NCBI GenBank assembly: GCA_037074535.1 | Contig: CM073471.1 | Location: forward strand, 41,091,501 to 41,155,500 | Direction of reading: 5' to 3' | Source of the DNA: Gleditsia sinensis | Lineage: Eukaryota; Streptophyta; Magnoliopsida; Fabales; Fabaceae | DNA length: 64,000 bases | Shown: positions 12,146-22,954 of the stretch, in pieces | How the letters are laid out: each line of letters starts with the position of its first letter | Position numbering within the stretch: the first letter of the stretch is position 1 | Made by a program: the position numbers and the translations under genes | Notes under the pieces: generated by a model | Databases searched by the model: none | Seen by the model: the letters and a program-made list of their open reading frames with translations, nothing else | What the model was told of the DNA's origin: nothing

Positions 12146-12955
12146 CTTCTGTCAAATTAGGCATCTAGTAACATATTCTGCAATGTCCTTCTTCATCCTT
12201 GGCCACCAGTACCTCTTTTTCAAGTCTTGGTACATTTTAGTGGATCCCAGGTGAATAGTGTATTTACTTTGATGAGCTTCTTCTAGAACCTTATCCCTTA
12301 GAGCCCCTTCCTTTGGTACACACATTCACCCTCGATATTCAAGAATCCCATCCCTTGAAATTGCAAAGTCTGATTGTTCCCTCCGGTCTTGTAAAAATTC
12401 ATCTCGCGATTGTGCTTCCTTGATTTACGTCTTCAAGTCACATTCGATTCGCAGCTCGTTAAGTCTTAAGCCTTTAGGATTGCTTGTAACCGATAAGGTC
12501 AAATTTCTAAAATCTTCTAATAACTTCATCTCTTTCACTAACATTTGACTCACGTGTAGTGACTTCTGACTTAATGCATCAGCTACTATATTAGCTTTTC
12601 CTGGATGATACTTCAGCTTAAACTTATAATCATCAATAAATTCCATCCACCTCCTCTGCCTCATGTTCAACTCCTTCTAATCAAAAAGGTATTTTAAACT
12701 CTTATGATCTCTATAAACTTCGAACACGGCTCCATATAAGAAGTGCCTCCAGATTTTCAGAGCAAAAACTATTGCTGCTAGCTCTAGGTCATATGTGGGG
12801 TAACTTTCCTCATGTGATCATAATTGCCGGGAAGCATAAGCAACCACTCTACCTTCTTGCATCAGAACACAGCCTAGTCCCTTCTTAGAAGCATCCGTAT
12901 AAACTTCAAAATGTCCAGAAGAATCAGGAATGACTAAAACAGGAGGGGTAGTTAA
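12146..12955 (-). pseudogene. RNase H and integrase zinc-finger region of element A
   Basis: This part of pol lies between reverse transcriptase and the integrase core. A frame at 12670-12425 gives NMRQRRWMEF, KLKYHPGKANIVADALSQKS, the RNase H end typical of gypsy elements. Upstream sequence to 12955 encodes broken pieces of RNase H (a YSDASKKGLGCVLMQ-like segment near 12880). Downstream to 12146 is the H-H-C-C finger region, where CLI-like residues and KKDIA are visible only across frames. Several stops break it, including one near 12678. Confidence 0.8.
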
Positions 12956-13855
12956 TCAATTCTTAAGCTTCTGGAAACTATCCTCACACTTTTGAGTCCA
13001 TTTAAAAAGACTTCCCTTCCTGATTAACCGAGTCAGAGGCAATGCTATTCGAGAAAATTCCTGTATAAATCTCTTGTAATACCCGGCTAACCCCAGAAAA
13101 CATCTAATCTCTGTCACAGTCTTGGGCCTCTCCCACTTTAATACTGCTTCAGTCTTGTTGGGGTTTACCGCTATACCATCTTGGGAAATGACATAACCCA
13201 AAAAATTTACCTCTTTTAGCCAGAATTCACACTTTTCTAGCTTCACAAAGAGTTTCTTCTCCTTTAAGATTTGAAGTATTAGTCGAAGATGCTGACTATG
13301 CTCCTCTTCACTCTTCGAGTATACCAAAATATCATCTATAAAGACCACCACAAACTGGTCTAAGTAGGGCCTGAGGATACGGTTCATATAATCCATGAAA
13401 ATTGTAGGAGCATTTGTGACTCCGAATGGCATTACCAAAAACTCATAATGCCCATATCTCGTTCTGAAGGCTGTCTTTGGGATATTATCTTCTTTAACCC
13501 TGATCTGGTGGTACCCTGATCTCAAGTCTATCTTCGAGAAAACCGTGGCCCCTTTCAACTGGTCTAGCAAATCATCTATCTAGGGTAGCGAATATTTATT
13601 CTTAACAGTTGCCTTATTGAGTTGTCTATAGTCAATACACAATCTCATACTGCCATCTTTCTTTCTCACGAATAGTACAAGCGCTCCCCAGGGTGACACA
13701 CTAGGCCGGATGAAATTCTTCAATCTGGTTTTTAAGCTCCTTTAATTCTACTGAAGACATTCTATATGGAGTAATGGAAATAGGTTTTGCTTCTGGTGCC
13801 AGGTCAATGGAAAATGTTATCTCTCTCCTTGGTGGCAGTTCTGAAATTTCCGAGG
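12956..13855 (-). pseudogene. Reverse transcriptase of element A
   Basis: The frame from 13570 to 12956 (204 residues) covers most of the palm and thumb: KIDLRSGYHQIRV, RYGHYEFLVMPFGVTNAP, the catalytic FIDD (13342-13331), KLEKCEFWLKEVNFLGYVIS and FLGLAGYYKRFI. Both catalytic aspartates are present. The N-terminal part (LCIDYRQLN region, 13571-13740) lies upstream in the minus sense with one stop. Sequence to 13855 is the protease-RT linker, broken by insertion D6. RT copies the element RNA using the tRNA primer bound at the PBS. Confidence 0.9.
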
Positions 13856-14899
13856 GAAAGTGTAACAACTCCATTTAAGTATCAATTTTTTTTAAATACC
13901 ATGAAGTTATTACCTCGTTACAACTTAACTCAAAATAACATTTATTTAATTTATACAATACAGAGTTTACATACATGTCATTAATCAAAACATACGTACA
14001 ACATATCAAACATATAAAAATCTACATCTTATTTATTCTAGTTGACCAATTCCAGAGATACAGGTGCGGGTGGTTGCAACTTCACCGGGATCTAAGCCAA
14101 CTCGACCACAAACATTTTATTTGCTTTTGGGATTTTCCCAACATAAAGTACTTGATCCAACGTGCACTAAAAGCCAAAGCCATAGAAAAATCTGCATAAC
14201 TAATTTTCTGAACATGATATGGAAATATAGTGAGAATTAAATCCCAGTAAGTTCAACAATAAATCATCATCAATATAGCTCATCATGTCATGTTCAGCTG
14301 TATAAACTATAGCAAATATCTTTGGTCACATGAATGTCTTATATCTATGCACATGAGAATCGTACAATAATGACATGTATGACATGATTAACTATTTTCA
14401 GAATATCATATGATGACTATCAATTTATTCTCATATCAAGCTACCCCGGTCAATGTGAGTATTTTCTACTCTCTGGTACGGGCTTTTCTCGCTCCGTCCA
14501 ACATGGCCCACTTTCTCTTTCTTTTCCCATTAACATGATCATAACCGTTGGTAGGGCGTCCCCTACTGGTGCACCACATGGATTGCCATGTGACCGTGCT
14601 CATTTCTTTTCTTTTCACAATGATAGCCAAAAATATGCTTTCAATAACAAGTATGTTCATCAAAATATAACTATGACAAAAAATCATTGGTAATCATGCC
14701 ATAAACATAACCATTTCAAATATCACTTTTTAAAATATTTCCATGTCAAAATTTCACACTTAAGATGGTAAGAAGTTCATACAATGGCAATGACTATGGC
14801 ATATACTAGTCATTTATTATTTTTATTTATAAGATTCTTTTTTTTAAATATTAATTTTATTTCTTTATTTTCTTGATGCAGGTTTCCATCCCATCTAAC

Positions 14900-15830
14900 C
14901 TTCTCTTACTAATCAGAGCATAACTCCCTCAATTTAACTCCAATGTCGGTGATCGTAGTGTCAATTTAAAGATAAAACAATCATCTATAACTATTATGTT
15001 GAACAGTTTAGCGAAATATTAATACATCAAGGTGATATTACTCCCTCAATGTACAAGTTATTTCTTCTCGGATAGGTTCTGACCACTACCTACTAATCGG
15101 TCCATATCTCCCTCATAACAATTCTAAATTAAGTGATTTCAATGGCTACAAATCCGTGACATATATATTTATAATTCATACGCTAACTATGTATTTTAAT
15201 TCCCTACAGAATGTTACCAGAAATTAAAACACAGAAGCTATCCTAACATATTCTTCCCTGATTAACCATTTTATGACCACTGCTTACTAATTAGACCATA
15301 TCTATCTTATATAGATTCCAAATTGCGTAATTCCAGTGGCTACATTTCCGTCTCACATATATCTATAATTCTTATGTTACCCATTTATTTGAATTCCCTA
15401 CGTAATATTCCCAGAAATTAAAACACAGAAGCTATCCTAACATGATCTTCCTTGATTAACCATTTTCTGAACACTGCTTACTAATCAGACCATATCTACT
15501 CATATGGACTCCAAATTGAGTGATTTCAGTGGCTAAAAATCTGTGACACATATATCTATAATTTTTATGTTGACCATTTATTTTAATTCCCTACATAAAG
15601 TTACCAGAAATTAAAACACAGAAGCTATCCTAAAATATTCTTCCCTGATTAACCAATTTCTGACCACTGCATACTAATCGGACCATATCTATGTCATACG
15701 GACTTCAAATTGAGTGATTCCAAAGGCTAAAAATCCGTGAGACATAGATCTACATTTTTCATGTTAACCATTTCTTTAAATTCCTTGATGATGCTTCCCA
15801 GAAATTTAAAAATAGTAGCTTAAAATTCTG
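14900..15830. repeat. ~193-bp tandem array, 5 units, in LTR D6
   Basis: The marker GACCACTGC or a variant starts units at 15081, 15275, 15469 and 15662 (spacing 194, 194, 193 bp). An earlier, more diverged unit begins near 14907. Each unit carries CTAATCGGACCATATCT or a variant, TCCAAATTGAGTGATT, a CCGTGA(C/G)ACATA block, TATGTT(A/G)ACCATTTATTTTAATTCCCTAC in pieces, CCAGAAATTAAAACACAGAA and CTTCCCTGATTAACCATT. Confidence 0.93.
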
Positions 15831-16449
15831 CCACCTATAGCCATACCCATGCAGAACTATTTACACCACCCTAAGTATTCAAACATACATAATATGTAAC
15901 ATGATATAGCAACATCCATGACCAATCATCAAAGTTCTAAGATCAAAATCTCATATAAATATTATATGTTTCAAAAGTTTTCTTCAAAAAGAAATATTGT
16001 TAAACTTACCTGGAGCACTTAGTCCTTTAGACTTCTCCTTCCTCTTTCTTTCTTTCTTCCTCTCCTCCTCTGCCTTGCTTCTATTTTTTTTCTTTCCCTC
16101 ACTTGGACGAAATTCCTCATGCTATAAGGGTGGGTTTTGCTTATATAGACTATAAAATAATTCACCTTTCATGATCATGGGTCTACCTTGTCACAATTAG
16201 GTTACACTTGGTTGAATTTTTGGAAAACAAACAACTTATGTTCTTGTCTTCCTCTTCCTTAGTCAAGATATGCATAGGAAAAGGAGATTTGTATTTTGAA
16301 AATTATGATAATATGTTCTTAAGATATGGAACAAGGTCCCTTTGATTTAGGGATTCATTTCCTTTTTCTTTTGTCTTAATCAAGTATGATAGATTTACCT
16401 TTTTAGGTGGCAAATTTCTAACCCTTGAATCTCCATTATTTGGTTGAAA

Positions 16450-16620
16450 TTAGTTGTGTGGGATAGGAATATTTTGTCCTAATGCCAGGTATTATCATAC
16501 CACTTGCTAAAATTATAAGTGTAGGATATAGATGTTTTGTCCTAAGGTCTTGTATTATCATACCACTTGCTAAAATTATGAATGTAGGATATCACACCAC
16601 TTGCTAAATTTTTGTCTTAA
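16450..16620. repeat. 63-bp minisatellite in LTR D6
   Basis: About three units with ATCATACCACTTGCTAAAAT, GTAGGATATAGATGTTTTGT and CCTAA. The same array occurs in D2 (about 24680-24850), D1 (about 30360-30500), D5 (about 41330-41510) and D4 (about 44120-44250). Confidence 0.8.
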
Positions 16621-17319
16621 TGCTATGTCACTTAATCTTGATTACACCATTATTTAATCACTTTAATTTTAATTTTAATTTTATTTTTCCTCTTGGGTTT
16701 GGGCTCATTCTTGCCAATTTTCTTTACTTTGGTTAAAATTCTACCTTTCATAATGGGCTTGGTCACATTTTCATATTTTTGGGCTGCCGGTACAATTTCT
16801 ATATCCTAGTCCAAATCTATGTTTTATTTCTTCATTGGGCTATCCTATTGGTTTGCTAAAAATTTATGTGAAGTAGAAAAACTCTATATGAAGTGTCCAT
16901 AGGTGAATGCCCAATTTATGGGTGGAGATACTAAATTTAGTAACTTTTACATTTAAATTAAGAAAAATTACCCTAATAAGATCTTCTTGAAATTTTAAGA
17001 ACTTTACTTACTTCACAAAAGTTTATCTTCCTTACCTAAGAATTTCACCTTTCTTTAGCATGTTTATTTCTAATATTTCCTCTTAGGTTTTCTTTCTTTA
17101 CCTATTTCATTAATATTAGAACATTTCTATACATACACGTAAGGTGAAGAATTTCTAAGTATTATATTTCCTTAGATATCTAAAAATTGTCTAATAAATT
17201 TTATTTCCTTAATTAAATATTTATGTACCTTTTATCAATAAAAGAAATGAAATTATAGATGTTACTTTGAATACTTTTGTACTTTTATTAATACATGAAA
17301 CGAAATTAGGGATGTTACA

Positions 17320-17775
17320 GAAAGACCTTTGGAAATTCATAGATTATAGGAATCCCATGTAGCTCTTGGCTCATCTCCGGATTGACAGAATACAAGAAAA
17401 TACAACTTAAATCAGTACTCTTCAGTCCCTTAATAGCTTTTTGTGTACTGATAATATTGCATTGTTTTTTCCCAGAAAAAACAGGAAAGAATTCTAGAGT
17501 CTTATTACAACAATTGAGAAGCACTTGATTCTGACTCAACCAATCCATCCCTAAAATAACATCTATACTATCTAAAGGTAAGCAAATCAGATCCACTATA
17601 AACGACCTATCACGCACCACCATGGAACAATTCACACACATCGAGGAAGTAATCACCTTCTCCCCCGTAGGAGTCATCACCGGTAACTCATAAGGCTGAT
17701 CAGAAATGGGATGTTGTAACTTCTCAACACTATCCTATACTATAAAAGAATGACTAGCACCCGAATCAAAAAGTG
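17320..17775 (-). pseudogene. Retropepsin (aspartic protease) of element A
   Basis: Cleaves the gag-pol polyprotein. The minus strand encodes the active site FDSGAS (Asp-Ser-Gly-Ala at 17767-17756), followed by HSF and a stop, then the frame 17680-17315 with VDLICLPLDSIDVILGMDWL, the second conserved block of gypsy proteases. Solo LTR D6 lies immediately downstream, so the reading frame into RT is interrupted. Confidence 0.88.
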
Positions 17776-18859
17776 CAGTCAAAGGCAATTTATTGACATA
17801 ACACATACCTTGAATCAAGTCGGGGTTTTCTTTCGCCTCAGCTCCACTCAAGGTAAAGACTCTCCCTGTTGCTTGTGGAGTTCGTTCAGGCCCTTTTCCA
17901 CTATTCATTGGGCAACGTCTTTGTAAATGCCCTTTCTGGCCACAACAGAAACAAGTGGCTTAAGTAGAGTAACTTGGCCTATCCCCGTGAACTCGTCCAC
18001 ATCTTCCACATATGCTCACTGCTAGTCTTTGTGGGAAGGGTCTGGGTCCGGTAGCTACATGCCGTTTACCTCTTGCATGGTTCTTGACCCTAAGATCCCC
18101 ACTGTATGTAGAAGCTTCCCTCTTCCTCTTCCATAAAGTTTGGCGTTCCCTCTCCTCTCCTGCCGCTCTCAGACTCTTTTCCAGCAGTCTACATTTGTTG
18201 ACTAGGGAGGTGAACTCTCGAATCTCCAGAGCAACCACTGTACTCTGGATTTCTGGATTTAGTCCGATCTCAAATCTAACCGCCTTCCATGGTTCGTCTG
18301 GATTATACTATAGATAAGTGGAAAACTTAGACAGTTCTTCAAATTTAGCCACATATTGGTCAATGGTACAGTTGCCCTGCCTAAGCTAAAAAAATTCAAC
18401 TTCCTTTTCAGCCCTCACACTGCTACGAAAATACTTTCCCAAGAACGTTTCTCAAAAAACCAGCCATGCAATCTGTCTCCCCTGGTGAACTAGCAGCTCT
18501 TTGGCTCCCCTCCACCAATATTCGGCTTCAGACTTAAGCATATAAATTGCAAAAGTGATCTTTTGCTTATCAGGGCAGTTTAGGACATCAAAAATCTTCT
18601 CTAGTTTCGCCAACCATCTCTTAGCAGTATTTGGATCATATCCGCCCATAAAAGAAGGAGGTCAAATCCTCATGAACTCTGTCCATCCATTCTCATTCAC
18701 TACTGCTCGTGGGTTACCATGCTCATCACCATGGTTGTTGTTATTTTGCATGTGTTGTAAAATTTGATTTGTGGCAACTAATTGGTCTCGAATAGCAGTG
18801 GCTAGGTCATGTAGGGTCGTTTCCACACTGCTGGTCATATTTCGCCTTGGTGGTGCCAT
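17776..18859 (-). pseudogene. Gag of element A
   Basis: The structural protein of the retroelement particle. I place the start at the ATG at 18859-18857 (MAPPRRNMTSS), the first ATG in frame; a GTG just upstream is not needed. The N-terminal part ends near 18662. The frame 18649-18452 carries GGYDPNTAKRWLAKLEKIF and LKSEAEYWWRGA, the retrotransposon gag core. The frame 18238-17960 carries EIREFTSLVNKCRLLEKSL and a basic region. A CCHC zinc knuckle (CFCCGQKGHLQRRC) lies near 17945-17905. Stops separate the pieces. Confidence 0.88.
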
Positions 18860-19091
18860 CACTTACTATAGTAATAAAAAAAGTAATGAGTCACTATTGA
18901 GGTGATCAAGCCCAACAGCGGATTAAAACCTTACAGTAGCAATCACACCACCAAAACATATAGTTAGGAAACACTAGTAATTTCCTAATCATAAATTCAT
19001 GTGACCTTACAAAAACTTCATAAGCCTATTCGGATCATTCATAAGTCGACATAGGTGACCACCCACCCCCATGGTCACCTAGGATCGACTT
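18860..19091 (-). other. 5' leader of element A
   Basis: Untranslated stretch between PBS and gag start. No structure recognised beyond a run of A near 18877. Confidence 0.6.
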
Positions 19092-19103
19092 GCTCTGATA
19101 CCA
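19092..19103 (-). other. Primer-binding site of element A (tRNA-iMet)
   Basis: The minus strand reads TGGTATCAGAGC, complementary to the 3' end of plant initiator tRNA-Met, four bases from the 5' LTR. Confidence 0.95.
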
Positions 19104-20156
19104 ACTATCTAAGAGCCAGGTTTTTTTATATATGCGTTTAGTTTTATCTTGGTTTATACTACAAGTGAATTTCCTTAATCTTACTAAGCCATAAGAATAA
19201 AATACCACATATTTATATAATTACTCCACAAGAGGTTAGATCAGTATTAGAGTTATACAAGAGTAACACTAGGAATTATTCTTCCAAAAATATACACAGG
19301 TTATATTACATAATGTACATCCTACTGACTAGGCCCTGGCCTAGCACCACACCCCTAGGGTGCATAGGGTGATAGAGGGGGTGGTGCCGATGCCAGGATC
19401 TCTACTACATTCATTATTATTACATCTTGTAAGATGGTGAACTGGCCCAGGAGGGGCACGTCCACTACTTGTACCTTTACCATCAGTGTAGGCATCTCAG
19501 TTGCTATTATCTGAACACATCACCAAAATTAATGAGAATAAAATCTCAATAGGTTTAACATTAACAATTTATAATGAAAGTAAAACAAGTGACGTGTTCA
19601 GCTGTATAGGCTACAGAAAACATTATTTAAAACTATAATAAGTGCATATAATATAAAATGATTGAAATGCATACACCATGCATACACCAAAAATTTCTCG
19701 ATTGTTAATAGGTCACTATCACTTGGTCGGAGTGGCCATAACCCATGGCTCACTCAAGGCTAATAGGGCGTCCCCTATTCGGTACCGTCTAACAGCTATT
19801 ACGACCTCTCAGGTCACCTTACCACCACAAGGTACCGCATGTCGCCGGGTCACCTTGCCACCATAAGGGTTATCCCAATATTTCATTTTAAGATATAGGT
19901 GTATCACTCACACATCACACCATCACATATGCCACTTATGCTTTTAAGCATTCACTTCATATGCATCACATACACCTTTGAGATCATGCATCTCATGAAT
20001 ATACAATTTACCCATATATCATACATGCCTTTCACTAGGTCATGCACTCTCATATTTTCATTAATGCAACATATATACAACACACACACATGCCTCATCT
20101 GCATATACCTCATCTATTTACCATGCAAGTATTTCACACATGCACACACTTCTCAT

Positions 20157-20312
20157 TCATATGCATCTCATCAATGCATCTTGTATACATCTCACACACA
20201 TCTTATCTATATGAATATCATCAATGCATCATGCATCCATCTCACATACATCTCATCTATATGATTCTCATCAATGCATCATGCATCCATCTCACATACA
20301 TCTTATCTATAT
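20157..20312. repeat. 50-bp tandem repeat, about 3 units, in A 5' LTR
   Basis: Same array as 9747-9908, with a few substitutions. Confidence 0.85.
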
Positions 20313-20469
20313 GTAATATGTGATTTAACTTCTCATAATAAAATGTTATAATTCACACTACAATGCATCATTAACAAGGTATTTATTTGTATTTTAATTT
20401 CCCTTAGCATCATCCATTCATTGGGATTCATTTAGAGCCTTCAAAATGCAAAATAGGGCAATTTCAGCC

Positions 20470-20960
20470 TCAAGCACGGCTTACCTGTGTCCCAGGTCAC
20501 GACCATGCTTAAAATTGTGCAAATCGTGGTTCAGAATTCTGAAAAACAGCCCCCAACACGGCCTAACTGTGTCTTGAAACACGACCGTGTTTCAGGCTGT
20601 AGTATGGCGATCAGCCTGACCTTCCTTCAATTTCTAGGCCATAACTCCCTCATTTTAACTCCGATTAAGGTGATTTTGGTGTCTATGGAAAGCTAAGAGA
20701 ATTACCTACAACTTTTATGTTTACTAATTTTACATATTTCAAATATATTTAAATATAAAATTTTTACAAACCCAACATCGTGATTTTGTCCGTTAGATCA
20801 GACCTTTTTCACTCGTGGAGGCATAACTCTCTCATATTAGATCGGATTAAAGTGATTTCATAGGGTTTTTAACCATAAGACACAGATCTACAACTTTTAT
20901 GTTGAAGACATCTTCTAATTCAACATAAATCAAGAAATAAAGATTTATTCATTCAGACCA
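20470..20960. repeat. CACGG/CCGTG cluster and ~190-bp module in A 5' LTR
   Basis: Counterpart of 10060-10530. It has additional CACGGCC and ACGACCGTGT half-sites near 20555-20590 that the 3' LTR lacks. Confidence 0.8.
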
Positions 20961-21259
20961 TCGAATTTCATCCATCCAAAGTCAATTTTTAGCACAAAAC
21001 ATGCAATACATATGCATCCAAACCTTTGCTCTACATGGAGATTCATATGATCAATCCAATACATGCATAAGATACCTCCATCAACAAAAACTTACAAGTA
21101 TTCATACACACATATGTCATCAAGATTTCAAGCTTCATAGTAAATTAATGTTAAACCTACCTTAAGAACTCCTTGGATTCCTTCTTCTTGATGCCTTGCT
21201 CTCTTCTCTCTCTCTCTCCTTCTTCCTTCTTCCTCTTCTCCTTGTTGGCTACGTTTTTT

Positions 21260-21531
21260 GTTTCTGATTCCTCTCCCCCTTTGACCAAATTATTGAGTCT
21301 TATCCCCCTTTGATCAAATTATTGAGTCTTATCCCCATTCCTTCTAGAAGTTACTCTCTTTTATTCTTTGCCCCTCATTTCTCTAATTATTGCAAGATTT
21401 CCATACCATTAGAATATGACTTTTCCCCTCATTTCTCTAATTATTACATGATTGTCATACCATTAGAATATGACTTTGCCCCTCATTTCTCTAATTATTA
21501 CAAGATTTCCATACCATAGAATTAATTGAGG
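21260..21531. repeat. 54-bp and ~29-bp tandem duplications unique to A 5' LTR
   Basis: CCCTCATTTCTCTAATTATT plus ATACCATTAGAATATGACTT recurs three times at 54-bp spacing (about 21370-21531), and TCAAATTATTGAGTCTTATCCCC twice in pieces (about 21283-21335). The 3' LTR has single copies. Confidence 0.85.
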
Positions 21532-21540
21532 GATGTTACA

Positions 21541-22304
21541 AGAAGAATACAATAGAATAGATGAAAAGCATAATAGAGAATGATGCCAAAATATAAAGTC
21601 AAAAATTTAGACAAAGCATTGAAAGAAAATTAAAATCAGTGGCCGTAATTCTTGAATATATGTACCAAAATCTACTTTTAAACTATTGATATTTGGTGGA
21701 AAAGAAACACTTTTGAGCTTATAAAAGCCTATGAAAAACAAAGAATACACAGTTAACAAGTAGGATGTAGTTGATTACTTCAAAATAGATGTAATTAATC
21801 AATTGTAAAATAAACCAGTCCAAATTAAAAATTCTCAAAATAGCTAGTCGACTTAATAATACTGATAGTCGACTGGCAAGAACATTGGAAAAATAAAATA
21901 AACCATTTGATTGTCCCTCTTCAACAATTAACTTGTTTGCATTTTTACTATTTTTTTTTTACAATTATGCCTATCACCTACAACTTTCCTACAAGAATCA
22001 AGACATCAATGCTTCATCAAGGACAACAAGGAAAAGACAAATTTCTGGTGATATCTTAACCTTATTATTTTTATGTGCTTAATATGAACCACGATCACAA
22101 CTACTGTACATATACATGCTTGCTGTCATTTTTTTGGAAAATTTTCACCTTCAATATAGCTAATATCCACCAATCACTTATATAGTTGTTCTAATTATGT
22201 CTGGTCTATTTGCAAAGCTATTGTAAATATGTCCTTCTCTGAGTTCTATAAATGCTCATGTTATTATCTTTACCTTCATACTCAAAGTTAGGGTGTGTGT
22301 AGCT
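21541..22304. other. Unassigned AT-rich stretch upstream of LOG copy 1
   Basis: This lies between the end of element A and the LOG copy. It matches no LTR in the window and has no ORF over 60 codons. It may be 5' flanking sequence that came with LOG, or decayed B2 pol. TAGTCGACT appears twice near 21846 and 21874. A TATAAA at 22247-22252 lies 53 bp before the LOG ATG, a promoter-like distance. Confidence 0.4.
22247..22252 (+). promoter_or_regulatory. TATA-like box upstream of LOG copy 1
   Basis: TATAAA, 53 bp upstream of the ancestral ATG (22305). Spacing fits a plant core promoter with a short leader. Function is not shown. Confidence 0.3.
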
Positions 22305-22954
22305 ATGAAGGGAACTGCATTCCGTTAGTTTCGAAATATTTATGTTTTTTGTAGTTCCAGTCCTAGAAAAGATGGAGAGTATGTGAAAGTTGTACAAAAC
22401 TTAGGTATGGTGTTGACCAGAAGAAAAATTCATTTAGTATATGGTGGAGGTAACCGTGGGTTAATGGGGTATGTGTTTATAGCTACACATGTAGGAGGAT
22501 GCCGAGTTCTAGGTATTATTCCTACAGCTCTAGCTGCATCCAACATTATAGGGAAGACAATTGGGGAAGAATTTAAGGTAACTTCCATGCATGAGCATAT
22601 GGCTAGAATGATGAGCAATGCTGATGCCTTCATTGCCTTATCAGGGGGTTTTGGTACTTTAGAGGAGATTTTTCAAATAGTCTCTTGGGCACAACTGAAT
22701 ATGCATTACAAACCGATAGGTTTGTTAAATGTTAATCACTTCTTTGATGGTCTGTTGTCTTTTCTAGATCAAGCTGTGGAACAAAGGTTTATCCTCATTC
22801 AGCACAACGAATTCTCATCTTAACTTCAAATGCTGAGGAGTTGATTGATGCTTTAGAGGCATTTGTTCATGTACCTGATCTAACTATGGCTCAAATAGAA
22901 TGGACGGTAGACAATCGCAGAAAGCGAAAATTGGATTTGAATCTTCATCTTTAA
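22305..22954 (+). pseudogene. LOG: LOG-like cytokinin-activating enzyme, intronless copy captured in B2
   Basis: LOG enzymes release free cytokinin bases from cytokinin riboside monophosphates in the plant cytosol. The copy covers a full-length protein (about 216 codons): ATG at 22305, VFCSSS near residue 14, LVYGGGNRGLMG, GIIPTALA, DAFIALSGGFGTLEEIFQI (catalytic PGGxGTxxE motif with Pro changed to Ser, 22641-22667), WAQLNMHYKPIGLLN, and a basic end to a TAA at 22952-22954. It most resembles the long-tailed LOGL10-type subgroup. Defects: TAG after seven codons (22326), and a one-base deletion near 22795 when compared with copy 2. No introns interrupt it, although plant LOG genes normally have several, so an mRNA intermediate is likely. 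It lies antisense to the B2 pol and abuts its reverse transcriptase. Confidence 0.88.

Larger units (their letters stand above)
13861..17319 (-). mobile_element. Solo LTR D6 inside element A
   Basis: Starts TGTAACAACTCCATTTAAG and ends AATTAGGGATGTTACA. A perfect GAAAG duplication flanks it (13856-13860 and 17320-17324), so it is an independent later insertion that split the A protease/RT. No internal region remains. It shows the full D layout: GTTCAGCTGTATAAACTATAG near 14294, GTCCCCTACTGGTGCACC near 14558, the 193-bp tandem array, a purine-rich tract (on the minus strand) near 16030-16080, a splice-donor-like CAGGTAAGTT reading leftward near 16010, and a duplicated outer ~55 bp at its right end. 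Confidence 0.93.
8755..21540 (-). mobile_element. Ty3/gypsy chromovirus (Tekay/Del-like) element A, nested in B2
   Basis: A nearly complete minus-strand element: 5' LTR 19108-21540, tRNA-Met PBS 19092-19103, gag 17776-18859, protease, reverse transcriptase, RNase H, integrase with chromodomain-like tail (to 11033), polypurine tract, 3' LTR 8755-10977. Gag-protease-RT-RH-integrase order is the Ty3/gypsy order. Solo LTR D6 interrupts the protease/RT linker at 13861-17319. Flanks are AGAAAG (8749-8754) and AGAAG (21541-21545), a probable 5-bp duplication with one indel. It is the best preserved element here, but pol has stops, so it is not autonomous now. Confidence 0.9.
19108..21540 (-). mobile_element. 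5' LTR of element A
   Basis: TCTAAGAGCCAGG (mutated inner end) to AGGGATGTTACA at 21540. It is near-identical to the 3' LTR. Two structural differences: a segment near 19434-19475 flanked by CTTGTA on both sides (lost or gained between 6-bp direct repeats), and extra 54-bp units near 21370-21531. A donor-like AAGGTAGGTT reads leftward from about 21163. The acceptor-like TGTTCAGATAA reads leftward near 19515. Confidence 0.92.

Noticed and set aside
14900..15830. Possible CRISPR-like or centromeric satellite array
   Set aside because: Units are contiguous with no spacers, only 2-5 per array, and always inside LTRs, so neither a CRISPR array nor a free satellite.
19092..19103. tRNA-Met gene fragment
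   Set aside because: Only the 12-base primer complement is present, at the exact LTR-adjacent position; no tRNA cloverleaf or A/B boxes found here or at the other PBS sites.
22305..22954. LOG copy 1 as a functional host gene
   Set aside because: It has a stop after seven codons, a one-base deletion late in the frame, a changed PGG motif, no introns, and sits between pol remnants of a retroelement.
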